This document shows, in pieces, positions 1 through 5,595 of a stretch of DNA of 5,595 bases. How positions within the stretch are numbered: the stretch's first letter is position 1; each line of letters opens with the position of its first letter. The notes under the pieces were generated by a model, which worked only from the letters and a program-made list of their open reading frames with translations, had not been told where the DNA came from and did no database searches. Both the position numbers and the translations under genes were made by a program. The stretch covers positions 1 through 5,595 of the forward strand of contig JAEEXW010000216.1 in NCBI GenBank assembly GCA_016287995.1, read 5' to 3'. The stretch comes from Bacteroidales bacterium (GTDB lineage Bacteria; Bacteroidota; Bacteroidia; Bacteroidales; UBA3824).

Positions 1-245
1 TCAATTTGAATGCAATATACCGCCGCCTTTCTATGAATTTGAACGGGCAATATTATTTCGCGTTTAAAAAGACGTTCAAAAAATTTTATAAATTCCGAAT
101 CCGTCTCTTGCCGCATTATTGCTGACTCTTTTATTTCAGTTGTATAAATCACAACTTCCTTGCATACTGCGGTTTTTAAGTCAGGTTTTGACGAGCAATT
201 CATCAAAAACAAAACCGCAAAAAACATAAATAATACTTTGTTCAT
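1..245 (-). CDS. Partial lipoprotein, third gene of the GTPase operon (3' end outside window)
   Basis: The frame opens at ATG 245-243 on the minus strand and stays open for 81 codons to the window edge, so the C-terminus is missing. Residues 1-17 form a lipoprotein signal peptide: M-N-K, a hydrophobic core rich in Phe and Leu, then the lipobox L-M-N-C with Cys17 as the expected lipidated residue, followed by S-S-K-P. The protein is thus predicted to be membrane-anchored on the periplasmic side or at the outer membrane. Its start overlaps the stop of the DUF697 gene by one base (TAATG), which suggests translational coupling. Residues ~49-81 (from SEFIKFFERLF onward) loosely recall the beginning of a TonB C-terminal-like domain as seen in small Bacteroidota energy-transducer proteins. 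That is only a resemblance by eye, and the diagnostic part is not in the window. I am confident of the lipoprotein nature and not of a function. Confidence 0.8.
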   Translation of the reverse strand, partial: MNKVLFMFFAVLFLMNCSSKPDLKTAVCKEVVIYTTEIKESAIMRQETDSEFIKFFERLFKREIILPVQIHRKAAVYCIQI

Positions 246-1168
246 TATGCTACATTTTTATCGTTAATCAATTTTTTGTTTTTCCAAGCCTCTTTGACTG
301 CCATCTTATAAACATTCAACATTGCGTTTTTGTCTTTGTACTTGTCAAAGCCGATTTCGAGATATTTTTTTGTGATATATCCCAAACGCAATGTTAATAA
401 GCCATTTACAGCACCGTCGGCAAGCGACTTAGTAAAAATACCGATTAGGTTTCCAAAAATGGAACTGCCAACTTTTTCTCCGATTTCAGTGCTTAGTTCG
501 TCCAACAATTTTTCACCCGTCCAATCGGCAACGTCTGAAACCGCGTATGCAAATGCACCCGTAACGACAACCCGCCAATAGATTTGGAACATTTGATAAC
601 CGTTAGGGCTAAAACCTGTTGTTCGTATCAAGTCGTTAATCATTCGGAAATTGAGAATCCAAACAGTAACAGCATCAAACCTATTACTTTGCGAAATTGC
701 AGTTAGCGCGAAAACACGTTTTGCATATTTTTTGATTTTTTCATCAATTACACTCAATCGATTGGTAATTTCTTTCTTTACAAGTTCTCTTTGGGCTTTG
801 GGCTTAACTATTGAATTGGATTCTACGGCTGCGCTAAACTCTTTTTTTTCTGATTCCCTATCCTTAGGAAAGGAAGAAATCAAATTTCTCGCCACGGTAC
901 GCACTTCTTTATCTGATGCTCTGTTGTCCATTGACTGTAATTTAGGCAACTTAGGCATTTTGAGCAGCCGAATTATCGGAATCACCACAAAAAATAATAA
1001 CAAAACAAACAATACACCATAAAAAGCGTATGCAAAATAAACATTTGATACGCTTTCTATCTGTTTGGCAAGAAAGACAACATTGCCGACGAAAATCAGC
1101 AATCCGATGAATACCAAGACACAAACACATGTGAGTAACGTTTTAGCCAAATCTTTCATTGCTTCCAT
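245..1168 (-). CDS. DUF697/YcjF-like inner-membrane protein
   Basis: The 307-residue product has two long hydrophobic segments near the N-terminus, at about residues 8-33 and 43-69, followed by a charged linker rich in Lys, Arg and Glu (~70-150). Residues ~150-272 match my picture of the DUF697 domain found in YcjF: an ALTAISQSNRFDAVTVW stretch, the N-F-R-M-I-N-D-L-I segment, an amphipathic region, and a Gly/Ala-rich helix (GAVNGLLTLRLGYITKKYL) near the end. In enterobacteria YcjF is encoded next to the P-loop protein YcjX. Here the domain is encoded 2 bases after a dynamin-like GTPase, which supports a GTPase/membrane-partner pairing. The start at 1168 is the first ATG after the upstream stop. 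Met4 (1159) is a possible alternative, with GGAAG only two bases before it. Only a weak GGA precedes Met1, as is common in Bacteroidota. Biochemical function is unknown. The family call is from visible motifs and context, not a database search. Confidence 0.82.
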   Translation of the reverse strand: MEAMKDLAKTLLTCVCVLVFIGLLIFVGNVVFLAKQIESVSNVYFAYAFYGVLFVLLLFFVVIPIIRLLKMPKLPKLQSMDNRASDKEVRTVARNLISSFPKDRESEKKEFSAAVESNSIVKPKAQRELVKKEITNRLSVIDEKIKKYAKRVFALTAISQSNRFDAVTVWILNFRMINDLIRTTGFSPNGYQMFQIYWRVVVTGAFAYAVSDVADWTGEKLLDELSTEIGEKVGSSIFGNLIGIFTKSLADGAVNGLLTLRLGYITKKYLEIGFDKYKDKNAMLNVYKMAVKEAWKNKKLINDKNVA

Positions 1169-1170
1169 AA

Positions 1171-2823
1171 TTAATCCAACTGTTTTTTTAGATCTTGCAA
1201 AATCTCCAAGGTGCGCTCTTTTTCGCTGATTTTTTCAGCATCCTTAATTTTACGGATACAATCTTCAACCAATTCATTGCACTTGTTGCGGATTTCAGAG
1301 CCGACATTTTCGTAACTGAACAGTTTACTCCTCAAATTCAACATAGATTCCGCTATTCTATCTTTATTGTACCTAAGATTACCTTCGATACAATCGTTGT
1401 AAACACTATTGGCGAGATCTTTTTGTACAAAAGAACTTTCTATGTCTGCAAGACTGACCCTTCCTGCCCAATCACTTTGACTAACTTTTTCAAAGAGATT
1501 GCTACGAAATGTGATAATTTGTTGATTGACAAATTGTTCTACCAACTCCTTTAAATAGACGTTAAAGTATTTCTCCTTCAAAATTTTACGGATTCTTGGT
1601 CTGAACCAACGTGTTCGACCGTTGTTTGCAAGGCATTGTGCCAAATCATCGTCATCTTTTGGATTCCCTTTATCATCTTTGAAATAGTTCCTGATACTAT
1701 TTTTAATAGATTCTGAATCTATTTCGCGAAATACATTCAACTTGTTATTGAAATCCACTGATTCTTTATTCAACTTGCTGATTTCTTCGTCCAAAAATTC
1801 TGTAAACTTGTTCATTTGGGCTTGGAAACGACAGTTTTTATTATCATTAACTATGTCCGAGATTTTCGTTTGTGAGAAAAAGTCATTGTATAACTCATCT
1901 TCAAATTTTTTGAAATCCTCGGATGACTTGTTGATTTTGTTTTTGAAAACCTCGTCAAATTGTTCGCCGAACAATTCGGTGTGGATGTAGTGCGCATTGA
2001 GTATCGTTGATTTCACAACAGCGAGACCGTACGTATTTTTCAATGCGGATTCCCAATTTGCCAACTGTTCTTCCCTTTCCTGACGTGCATTTGGCGTAAC
2101 TTTGTCATCCCTTTCATTAAGTACCACTATGAATGGAACTTTCGGATTGTTGTCTTTGATGAAGTTTAAATACTTCTCCAATGACTTGCCTAAATCAACA
2201 GCAGAAGAACATACCAACAAAACCAAGTCGGTACGTTTCAACACAGTTTCGTAAAATGGATCTGAATTTTTATCCGCAACAATTCCATCGTCGCCCGGCA
2301 TATCAACAAAAACAACATTTTGGTTTTTCAGTTGTTTCACGAAACGCGATTGCGAATCCAAAGCAAAAGATGTGAACAGAAACGGCTTACTTGGATTCTG
2401 ACATTCCTTAACATATTCTGCAAGTTTTGTTTTGTCGGTTTTCTCTCTGAAACCCAAATCATTAGCGATATATTTTTCCTTGCCGCTAATAAAAAAATTC
2501 AAGACATTATTGATGTCGGTGTAAGGATTGGAATCCGATTTACGTTCGTAGGCTCTGAAAGCAAATCTTTTGTCAGCAAACACGAAATTCGGTCGGATTG
2601 TACATTCATTTGGATTGGTTTCGCTGATGTCTTGACTGTCATTGATTATACAGTTGAAGAAAGTGGATTTACCCGCTTTCAGGCTTCCGCAAATGGTAAC
2701 CAACAGCACGTCATTTTCTTTGGAAATGGAATACAACTCGTCGAACCGTGGTTTAACGGTCGCTGAGGTTACGACTTTGTCTTTGTACTCTTCGTAGAGT
2801 TTTTGAAATTGATTTTGGTTCAT
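1171..2823 (-). CDS. Dynamin-like large GTPase
   Basis: This 550-residue protein carries the GTPase motifs in the expected order. G1/P-loop is GSLKAGKST at 46-54. A switch-I Thr lies in NECTIRP (Thr75). G3 is DMPG at 174-177. G4 is the variant NERD at 236-239 in place of NKxD. The ~100 residues between Thr75 and G3 exceed a Ras-size domain and fit dynamin-superfamily G domains (as in bacterial dynamin-like and Era/EngA-related large GTPases). The remaining ~300 residues are charged and mostly helical, with coiled-coil-like stretches at ~335-365 and ~505-548, and a basic/aromatic patch at ~402-420 (RTRWFRPRIRK) that could contact lipid. There is no transmembrane segment, so it is probably cytoplasmic or peripheral. 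It heads an operon with a DUF697 membrane protein 2 bases downstream, which may be its membrane receptor. An in-frame TAA lies six codons before the ATG, so the start is well bounded. The cellular role (membrane remodelling, stress, defence) cannot be decided here. Confidence 0.85.
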   Translation of the reverse strand: MNQNQFQKLYEEYKDKVVTSATVKPRFDELYSISKENDVLLVTICGSLKAGKSTFFNCIINDSQDISETNPNECTIRPNFVFADKRFAFRAYERKSDSNPYTDINNVLNFFISGKEKYIANDLGFREKTDKTKLAEYVKECQNPSKPFLFTSFALDSQSRFVKQLKNQNVVFVDMPGDDGIVADKNSDPFYETVLKRTDLVLLVCSSAVDLGKSLEKYLNFIKDNNPKVPFIVVLNERDDKVTPNARQEREEQLANWESALKNTYGLAVVKSTILNAHYIHTELFGEQFDEVFKNKINKSSEDFKKFEDELYNDFFSQTKISDIVNDNKNCRFQAQMNKFTEFLDEEISKLNKESVDFNNKLNVFREIDSESIKNSIRNYFKDDKGNPKDDDDLAQCLANNGRTRWFRPRIRKILKEKYFNVYLKELVEQFVNQQIITFRSNLFEKVSQSDWAGRVSLADIESSFVQKDLANSVYNDCIEGNLRYNKDRIAESMLNLRSKLFSYENVGSEIRNKCNELVEDCIRKIKDAEKISEKERTLEILQDLKKQLD

Positions 2824-2864
2824 TTTCGTATATTTTTTAAGTTAACGTTTTCTTATACGTCAGT

Positions 2865-2953
2865 AAAAAAGGCGTAGGACTATTCCGCTGACTTATCTAA
2901 CGTGAAGGCTCTGGACTGCCAGCAAATACATAAGCGCGAAATAGTCCACGCCT
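2865..2953 (-). terminator. Long hairpin followed by a T-run (possible intrinsic terminator or attenuator)
   Basis: On the minus strand AGGCGT GGACTATT (2953-2940) pairs with AATAGTCC ACGCCT (2884-2870) with a single extrahelical base at 2876. The stem is followed directly by a run of T (2870-2865). Inside the stem, CGC 2886-2888 pairs with GCG 2936-2938, CTTAT 2892-2896 with ATAAG 2930-2934, and CTGG 2911-2914 with CCAG 2919-2922. The stem is good but encloses a long loop of about 55 bases, so it is less compact than a classical terminator. It lies 42 bases upstream of the GTPase start, where it could stop upstream transcripts or attenuate the operon. Confidence 0.4.
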
Positions 2954-2954
2954 A
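2871..2954 (-). repeat. Degenerate palindromic repeat, copy 1 (minus orientation)
   Basis: Read on the minus strand from 2954 down, this copy shares an ordered series of blocks with copy 2: TAGGCGTGGACT, TCGCGCTTAT, GTATTTGCT (2929-2921), GTCCAGA (2916-2910), TTCACGTTA (2906-2898) and ATAAGT (2896-2891). The copy also folds on itself by the stem 2871-2884 with 2940-2952. Shared blocks with small indels between them point to an old duplication or insertion of related elements, not to chance. Confidence 0.7.
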
Positions 2955-2961
2955 AAAATTG

Positions 2962-3055
2962 TTAAGCGTGAACTTATATCGCACTTATTCAAGTATTTGC
3001 TTTGAAAATGGTCCAGATTTTCCACGTTACCGAATAAGTGTTCCGAAATATACCG
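2962..3055 (+). repeat. Degenerate palindromic repeat, copy 2 (plus orientation)
   Basis: On the plus strand the blocks are TAAGCGTGAACT (2963-2974), CGCACTTAT (2980-2988), GTATTTGCT (2993-3001), GTCCAGA (3011-3017), TTCCACGTTA (3020-3029) and ATAAGT (3034-3039), in the same order as copy 1 on the other strand. It folds through a perfect 9-bp stem CACTTATTC 2982-2990 with GAATAAGTG 3032-3040, extended outward by TATAT 2975-2979 with ATATA 3048-3052. An inner hairpin GAAAAT 3004-3009 / ATTTTC 3017-3022 has a 7-base loop. The two copies diverge from a centre at about 2958. Confidence 0.7.
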
Positions 3056-3110
3056 TTTTATATTTTTACCTTTTTTACTTCATACGCAATTATAGTAATT
3101 TTTTACACCG

Positions 3111-3140
3111 CAAATATAACACAAATCTTTTCTCCGCAAA
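3111..3140 (-). promoter_or_regulatory. Bacteroidota-type promoter for the GTPase operon or a leader RNA
   Basis: On the minus strand TATATTTG (3118-3111) fits the -7 consensus TAnnTTTG. TTTG (3140-3137) lies 18 bases upstream, slightly shorter than the 19-21 usually given for this sigma-factor class. Transcription would start near 3104, leaving a leader of about 280 bases before the GTPase ATG that includes both repeat copies. The promoter begins only ~20 bases after the stop codon of the secreted-protein gene. Confidence 0.55.
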
Positions 3141-3159
3141 ATATTTTTGGAAGTTTTTT

Positions 3160-4887
3160 TTACTTTTTTCCTTTCAGCACTGCCTTGTAATTTCCGCCCG
3201 TAAAAGCATCGTAAAACTCTGCCTTAGACGAAAATTTTGCGCCGTTTTTGGAAAATTCTTTATTGAGAGCGGCATTGTTGGTGATTAAAAAATCAATGAC
3301 TTTTTCGTAATACGGCTTGTTTTTCAGCCCCGAAACCCATTCCAAAAGTTTTCTGCGGTACTCATTAATTTCCGTATAATCAACAGGTTGGTCGCTCATA
3401 AGGTTCAAAACCGAATTATTGTTCATCTCTTTCAAAAAATTCACAACCGAAATGTTTTGTTTGTTTTCTTGAAGTTGCGCCATAACGTTTCTAAAATCCG
3501 TTTCCAAGGCAAATTTCTCAAAACCCTGACAATAAAACTTGTCAAAATCCTCGTCCGAATTGTAAAAAACGCCATACTCTTTTTTGGCAGAATTGTAATC
3601 CCGCGTGATTTCGTTCTCAATTTTTTTGTACGCAGATTCCAATTCATTCATTTTGTTGTAAAACTGCGTTTTGTTGTTTTCTATCATAATGTTAAAAGTT
3701 TTTTCAACAGACAAACCTTTGACATTGTATTTGTTGTCTTTTAGTTTTTGGTTAAAAGACTTCAATTGTTCGTTAAGTTGCTCATTATAACCGGCAATGG
3801 CGGCGGAATCTTCCCTCGCTTTTTGAGCCGCAAGACGTGCCGCCTCAGCCTCCTTCTGTCTTTGAATTTCAACAATCTGTTCTTTGATTGTCATGGCATA
3901 TTCCTGATAAACAAAAATATAACCTTTGAGTTGCTGAGGTCTGCCAAGCCAATCGTCATAATTGTATTTTACGGGCGGCACCGATTCTGAAATGTCAAAA
4001 CGCCATTCACCAAATTCCGAACTGAGTTCAAAGAATCTCGGAACAAAAATCTTTTTGTCAATGACGCAAATGTCGTAAGTGTCATATTTCATTGTCATCA
4101 CCTCATCATGCACTTCATAGCACAAATTACCTTTTTCGTCCCAATATTGTTTCATTTTACCATCGTCGTCCATACCGTCGTCCCCAAAGTGCATAATCAG
4201 TCCGTCAACATATAGTTCAGGCGAATTTGCGGAGCAATGATTTTTCAGATATTTTGCATTTTGCGGACTGACATTAATTGCGCGGATAATTTGGTATTTT
4301 TTCTCATTGTCATAGAAAAGAATCTGCAACTCCTGTTTGTCAGCGTTGTAGTCGCCAAATTTCACTAACCAATAGTCCTCCGAAATTTCTTTGTTGATGT
4401 TGTCATAAAGGAATTTGTCGATTGTTTGGCGCGACTGCTCTTTGAGACGGTTTTCGTACTGTTCTGAGGTTTCAAACTCGCCTTTCTGACTCCATTCTTT
4501 GAAGTCCAACGCCGACTGCCATTTTGCTTTGCCGTATGGCACTGTTGATTCTTCATTTACTTTAAAGGCAAACTTTTCGTCAGCGGTCATCAGTTTGCGT
4601 GCGGCGATATATTCCGCATCAACCTGTTGACACATAGCCTCATAACTCTTACCAGCCTTGGCACAATATACCATTAGAAGAGGTTTTATGACTGTTGCAC
4701 CCGCCTCGGAATATCCGCTCTGCCCCAATGCGATTTCTTCGGCTGTACCCCATTTGCTGCCGGAACTTGCTGCAATCAGTTTCATATATTTAACAAAAAT
4801 CTGATTGCATTTCTGTTGATACGCCGTCTGCGCAAAAGTGTTGGCGGCAAAGATAACGGCGAAGATGATTGAAAGAATAGTTTTCAT
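3160..4887 (-). CDS. Secreted coiled-coil protein of unknown function
   Basis: The 575-residue product starts with a clear Sec signal peptide: Lys2, a hydrophobic core of Ile, Phe and Ala, and a likely cut after residue 19 or 20 (N-T-F-A-Q). It is therefore periplasmic or exported. I do not recognise the family. Visible features are a segment FKEWSQKGEFETSEQYENRL (129-148) of a W-x-x-K-G-E-F-E-T-x-x-x-Y-x-x-R kind that recurs in Bacteroidota exported proteins, an Asp/Gly-rich stretch at 234-243, a YWDEKGNLCYE segment (248-258) reminiscent of Y-D-x-x-G-N repeats, and charged coiled-coil-like helices at ~332-388 and ~405-438. Cysteines occur at 27, 75, 86, 218, 256, 274 and 453. The start has no Shine-Dalgarno site but an A-rich leader, and a good promoter lies ~45 bases upstream. 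It is monocistronic by position: a new promoter lies between it and the GTPase operon. Confidence 0.85.
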   Translation of the reverse strand: MKTILSIIFAVIFAANTFAQTAYQQKCNQIFVKYMKLIAASSGSKWGTAEEIALGQSGYSEAGATVIKPLLMVYCAKAGKSYEAMCQQVDAEYIAARKLMTADEKFAFKVNEESTVPYGKAKWQSALDFKEWSQKGEFETSEQYENRLKEQSRQTIDKFLYDNINKEISEDYWLVKFGDYNADKQELQILFYDNEKKYQIIRAINVSPQNAKYLKNHCSANSPELYVDGLIMHFGDDGMDDDGKMKQYWDEKGNLCYEVHDEVMTMKYDTYDICVIDKKIFVPRFFELSSEFGEWRFDISESVPPVKYNYDDWLGRPQQLKGYIFVYQEYAMTIKEQIVEIQRQKEAEAARLAAQKAREDSAAIAGYNEQLNEQLKSFNQKLKDNKYNVKGLSVEKTFNIMIENNKTQFYNKMNELESAYKKIENEITRDYNSAKKEYGVFYNSDEDFDKFYCQGFEKFALETDFRNVMAQLQENKQNISVVNFLKEMNNNSVLNLMSDQPVDYTEINEYRRKLLEWVSGLKNKPYYEKVIDFLITNNAALNKEFSKNGAKFSSKAEFYDAFTGGNYKAVLKGKK

Positions 4888-4931
4888 TTTTTTGCTGTTT
4901 TTTTATTAGTTCAACATTCATTTATCGACAG

Positions 4932-4963
4932 CAAAGTTATGACACAAATTTTATTCAAACAAA
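4932..4963 (-). promoter_or_regulatory. Bacteroidota-type promoter of the secreted-protein gene
   Basis: On the minus strand TAACTTTG (4939-4932) matches the -7 consensus TAnnTTTG, and TTTG (4963-4960) lies 20 bases upstream, within the usual spacing. The start of transcription would be near 4925, giving an untranslated leader of about 40 bases before ATG 4887. Confidence 0.65.
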
Positions 4964-5023
4964 TAAAATTTTATAACTTTTGTTTATAAAAACGATACAA
5001 AAATATATTAAGGGCGGGACAAC

Positions 5024-5064
5024 AAAAAAACCGCCTAAATCCGCACAAAACGCGGTTAGAGCGG
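5024..5064 (-). terminator. Intrinsic terminator, minus strand
   Basis: The hairpin pairs CCGC 5031-5034 with GCGG 5061-5064, CTAA 5035-5038 with TTAG 5056-5059, and CCGC 5041-5044 with GCGG 5052-5055, leaving small bulges (AT 5039-5040, A 5060) and the loop 5045-5051. On the minus strand the stem is followed by seven T residues (5030-5024), as in a Rho-independent terminator. No T-run follows on the plus strand. It would shield the secreted-protein promoter from minus-strand read-through. A competing pairing of GGCGG 5013-5017 with CCGCC 5031-5035 is also possible. Confidence 0.6.
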
Positions 5065-5100
5065 TGTAAAAGTTGGTTGTTAAAGATTGTTAATAAAGAT

Positions 5101-5131
5101 TTTGCGCTCTCCGGCATAATTATTATTTTTG
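5101..5131 (+). promoter_or_regulatory. Bacteroidota-type promoter of the ATPase remnant
   Basis: TTTG (5101-5104), a 19-base spacer and TATTTTTG (5124-5131) match the TTTG / TAnnTTTG consensus exactly. Transcription would begin near 5138, only about 14 bases before ATG 5152. The promoter looks intact although the gene it serves is broken. Confidence 0.7.
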
Positions 5132-5151
5132 CCGTGTAAAACATTGAAAAT

Positions 5152-5521
5152 ATGGCAGAAGGGAATATAATTTTTAAGCGCAAAATTTACGATAAAATGC
5201 TCCAATGGAAAACGGAGCAAAACGGTGAAACAGCATTGTTAGTTCAAGGCGCAAGGCGTATCGGAAAATCAACAATCGTAAAAGAATTTGCCAAAAATGA
5301 GTATAAATCTTTCATTTTGATTGATTTTACAAAGGTTTCAAAAGAAGTGAATAACTTTATTTGAAGACAAATCTTCCGGCTACAAAACCCATACTTCAAT
5401 AGACCGTTTTTGTCAAAAGTTTTCAAGCAGAACTTCTGAGAAGATAATAATCTATACAAAAGATTTGAAGGAGGAAGACGGCACTCTGTTTCTGCCGGTA
5501 TATATGACAATGTTTTTGTAA
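5152..5521 (+). pseudogene. AAA_14/DUF4143-type ATPase, internally deleted and frameshifted
   Basis: The first ~70 codons from ATG 5152 encode the start of a DUF4143-family AAA ATPase: FKRKIYDKMLQW (8-19), Walker A GARRIGKST (33-41), then KEFAKNEYKSFILIDF (44-59) and VSKEV. The frame hits TGA at 5362-5364. Skipping one T in 5356-5358 restores L-F-E-D, the expected continuation. The same frame then runs directly into K-S-S-G-Y-K-T-H and ends in L-P-V-Y-M-T-M-F-L before TAA 5519-5521, which is the usual C-terminus of the family. Intact members are roughly 400-450 residues. Here only about 120 remain, so Walker B, the arginine finger region and most of the DUF4143 domain are missing. The lesion is therefore a large internal deletion plus a +1 frameshift. 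The family is known for its abundance in gut bacteria and uncertain function. As it stands the product could be at most a 70-residue P-loop fragment. A sequencing or assembly error could explain the frameshift but not the missing middle. Confidence 0.85.
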
Positions 5522-5552
5522 TTTATAATTTCCGTTAACACTGCCATATTAA

Positions 5553-5595
5553 TCATTCTTCCACCAATTCCATGTAGCCGACTTCTTTTTTATAG
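5553..5595 (-). CDS. Possible 3' end of a minus-strand gene (right edge)
   Basis: On the minus strand a frame entering from the right edge reads Y-K-K-E-V-G-Y-M-E-L-V-E-E and stops at TGA 5555-5553. The residue mix is protein-like, but 13 codons cannot prove a gene, and another minus frame is also open here and ends at a TAA a few bases further on. If real, it converges with the ATPase remnant, with 31 bases between the two stop codons. Confidence 0.22.
   Translation of the reverse strand, partial: YKKEVGYMELVEE

Larger units (their letters stand above)
2824..3159. other. Structured intergenic region between the secreted-protein gene and the GTPase operon
   Basis: These 336 bases contain no convincing gene. 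They hold a minus-strand promoter at 3111-3140, two inverted copies of a degenerate palindromic repeat (2871-2954 and 2962-3055), and a stem plus T-run at 2865-2953 on the minus strand. The stretch 3056-3110 is AT-rich with only a weak AATTA/TAATT hairpin at about 3088-3100. The 47 bases next to the GTPase start (2824-2870) have no Shine-Dalgarno site and no clear promoter. Confidence 0.75.
4888..5151. other. Divergent intergenic region
   Basis: This 264-base region separates the minus-strand secreted-protein gene from the plus-strand ATPase remnant. It contains a promoter for each side (4932-4963 minus, 5101-5131 plus) and, between them, a GC-rich hairpin with a T-run on the minus strand (5024-5064). 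I see no gene in it. A 70-codon minus-strand reading frame at 4971-5183 lacks coding character and overlaps the promoters. Confidence 0.7.

Noticed and set aside
651..1554. Plus-strand frames at 651-1022 and 1195-1554
   Set aside because: Both are antisense to well-supported genes (DUF697 protein and GTPase). Their hydrophobic stretches mirror the opposite-strand codons.
2320..2766. 148-codon plus-strand reading frame
   Set aside because: It lies wholly antisense to the G domain of the GTPase gene, has low-complexity Phe/Ile-rich content typical of a shadow frame, and has no promoter or start context.
2865..3055. CRISPR array, tRNA or retron non-coding RNA
   Set aside because: There are only two diverged copies in opposite orientation with no regular spacers, no cloverleaf, and no reverse transcriptase gene nearby.
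3139..3156. Terminator after the secreted-protein gene
   Set aside because: Only a short AT-only palindrome (CAAAA ATA TTTTG) is present, it overlaps the promoter, and no T-run follows on the minus strand.
2959..3288. 109-codon plus-strand reading frame
   Set aside because: It begins inside the repeat pair and ends antisense to the secreted-protein gene. The translation is rich in Tyr, Phe and Leu from AT-rich DNA and shows no domain.
5152..5364. The 70-codon frame as an intact small P-loop gene
   Set aside because: The sequence after the stop continues the same family in the next frame up to its normal C-terminus, so this is a fragment of a broken gene.
5244..5510. 88-codon minus-strand reading frame
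   Set aside because: It runs antisense across both halves of the ATPase remnant, and the sense strand matches a known family on both sides.

Overview
The window is AT-rich and most likely comes from a member of the Bacteroidota (Bacteroidales-like). Three upstream regions carry the Bacteroidota-type promoter pair TTTG / TAnnTTTG. Start codons lack strong Shine-Dalgarno sites and sit behind A-rich leaders. The exported proteins have a lipobox or a typical signal peptide. I cannot name a genus.

Layout from left to right. Positions 1-2823 hold a tight minus-strand operon, read from 2823 down: a 550-residue dynamin-like large GTPase, a 307-residue two-pass membrane protein of the DUF697/YcjF type, and the first 81 residues of a lipoprotein that runs off the left edge. 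The gaps are 2 bases and then a TAATG stop/start overlap, so the three products are probably made together. The likely common theme is the cell envelope: a cytoplasmic GTPase, an inner-membrane partner and a lipoprotein. The actual function is unknown.

Positions 2824-3159 are non-coding and unusually structured. A minus-strand promoter lies just after the preceding gene. Downstream of it are two degenerate copies of an ~85-95 base hairpin-forming repeat, placed in opposite orientation around position ~2958. The copy nearest the GTPase gene ends in a stem followed by a T-run on the minus strand. The region may therefore be a structured mRNA leader, a small RNA with its own terminator, or a mobile/cassette-type palindrome.

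Positions 3160-4887 hold one minus-strand gene for a 575-residue secreted protein with coiled-coil segments that I do not recognise. It has its own promoter (4932-4963). Positions 4888-5151 form a divergent intergenic region with this promoter, a plus-strand promoter (5101-5131) and a GC-rich hairpin plus T7 run that should stop minus-strand transcription.

Positions 5152-5521 hold a plus-strand remnant of an AAA_14/DUF4143-type ATPase. The first ~70 and last ~50 residues are recognisable, but the middle ~300 residues are deleted and a one-base frameshift is present, although its promoter looks intact. The last 40 bases may contain the 3' end of another minus-strand gene, but this is weak.

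The most interesting items are the GTPase/DUF697/lipoprotein operon, the inverted repeat pair in its upstream region, and the internally deleted ATPase.
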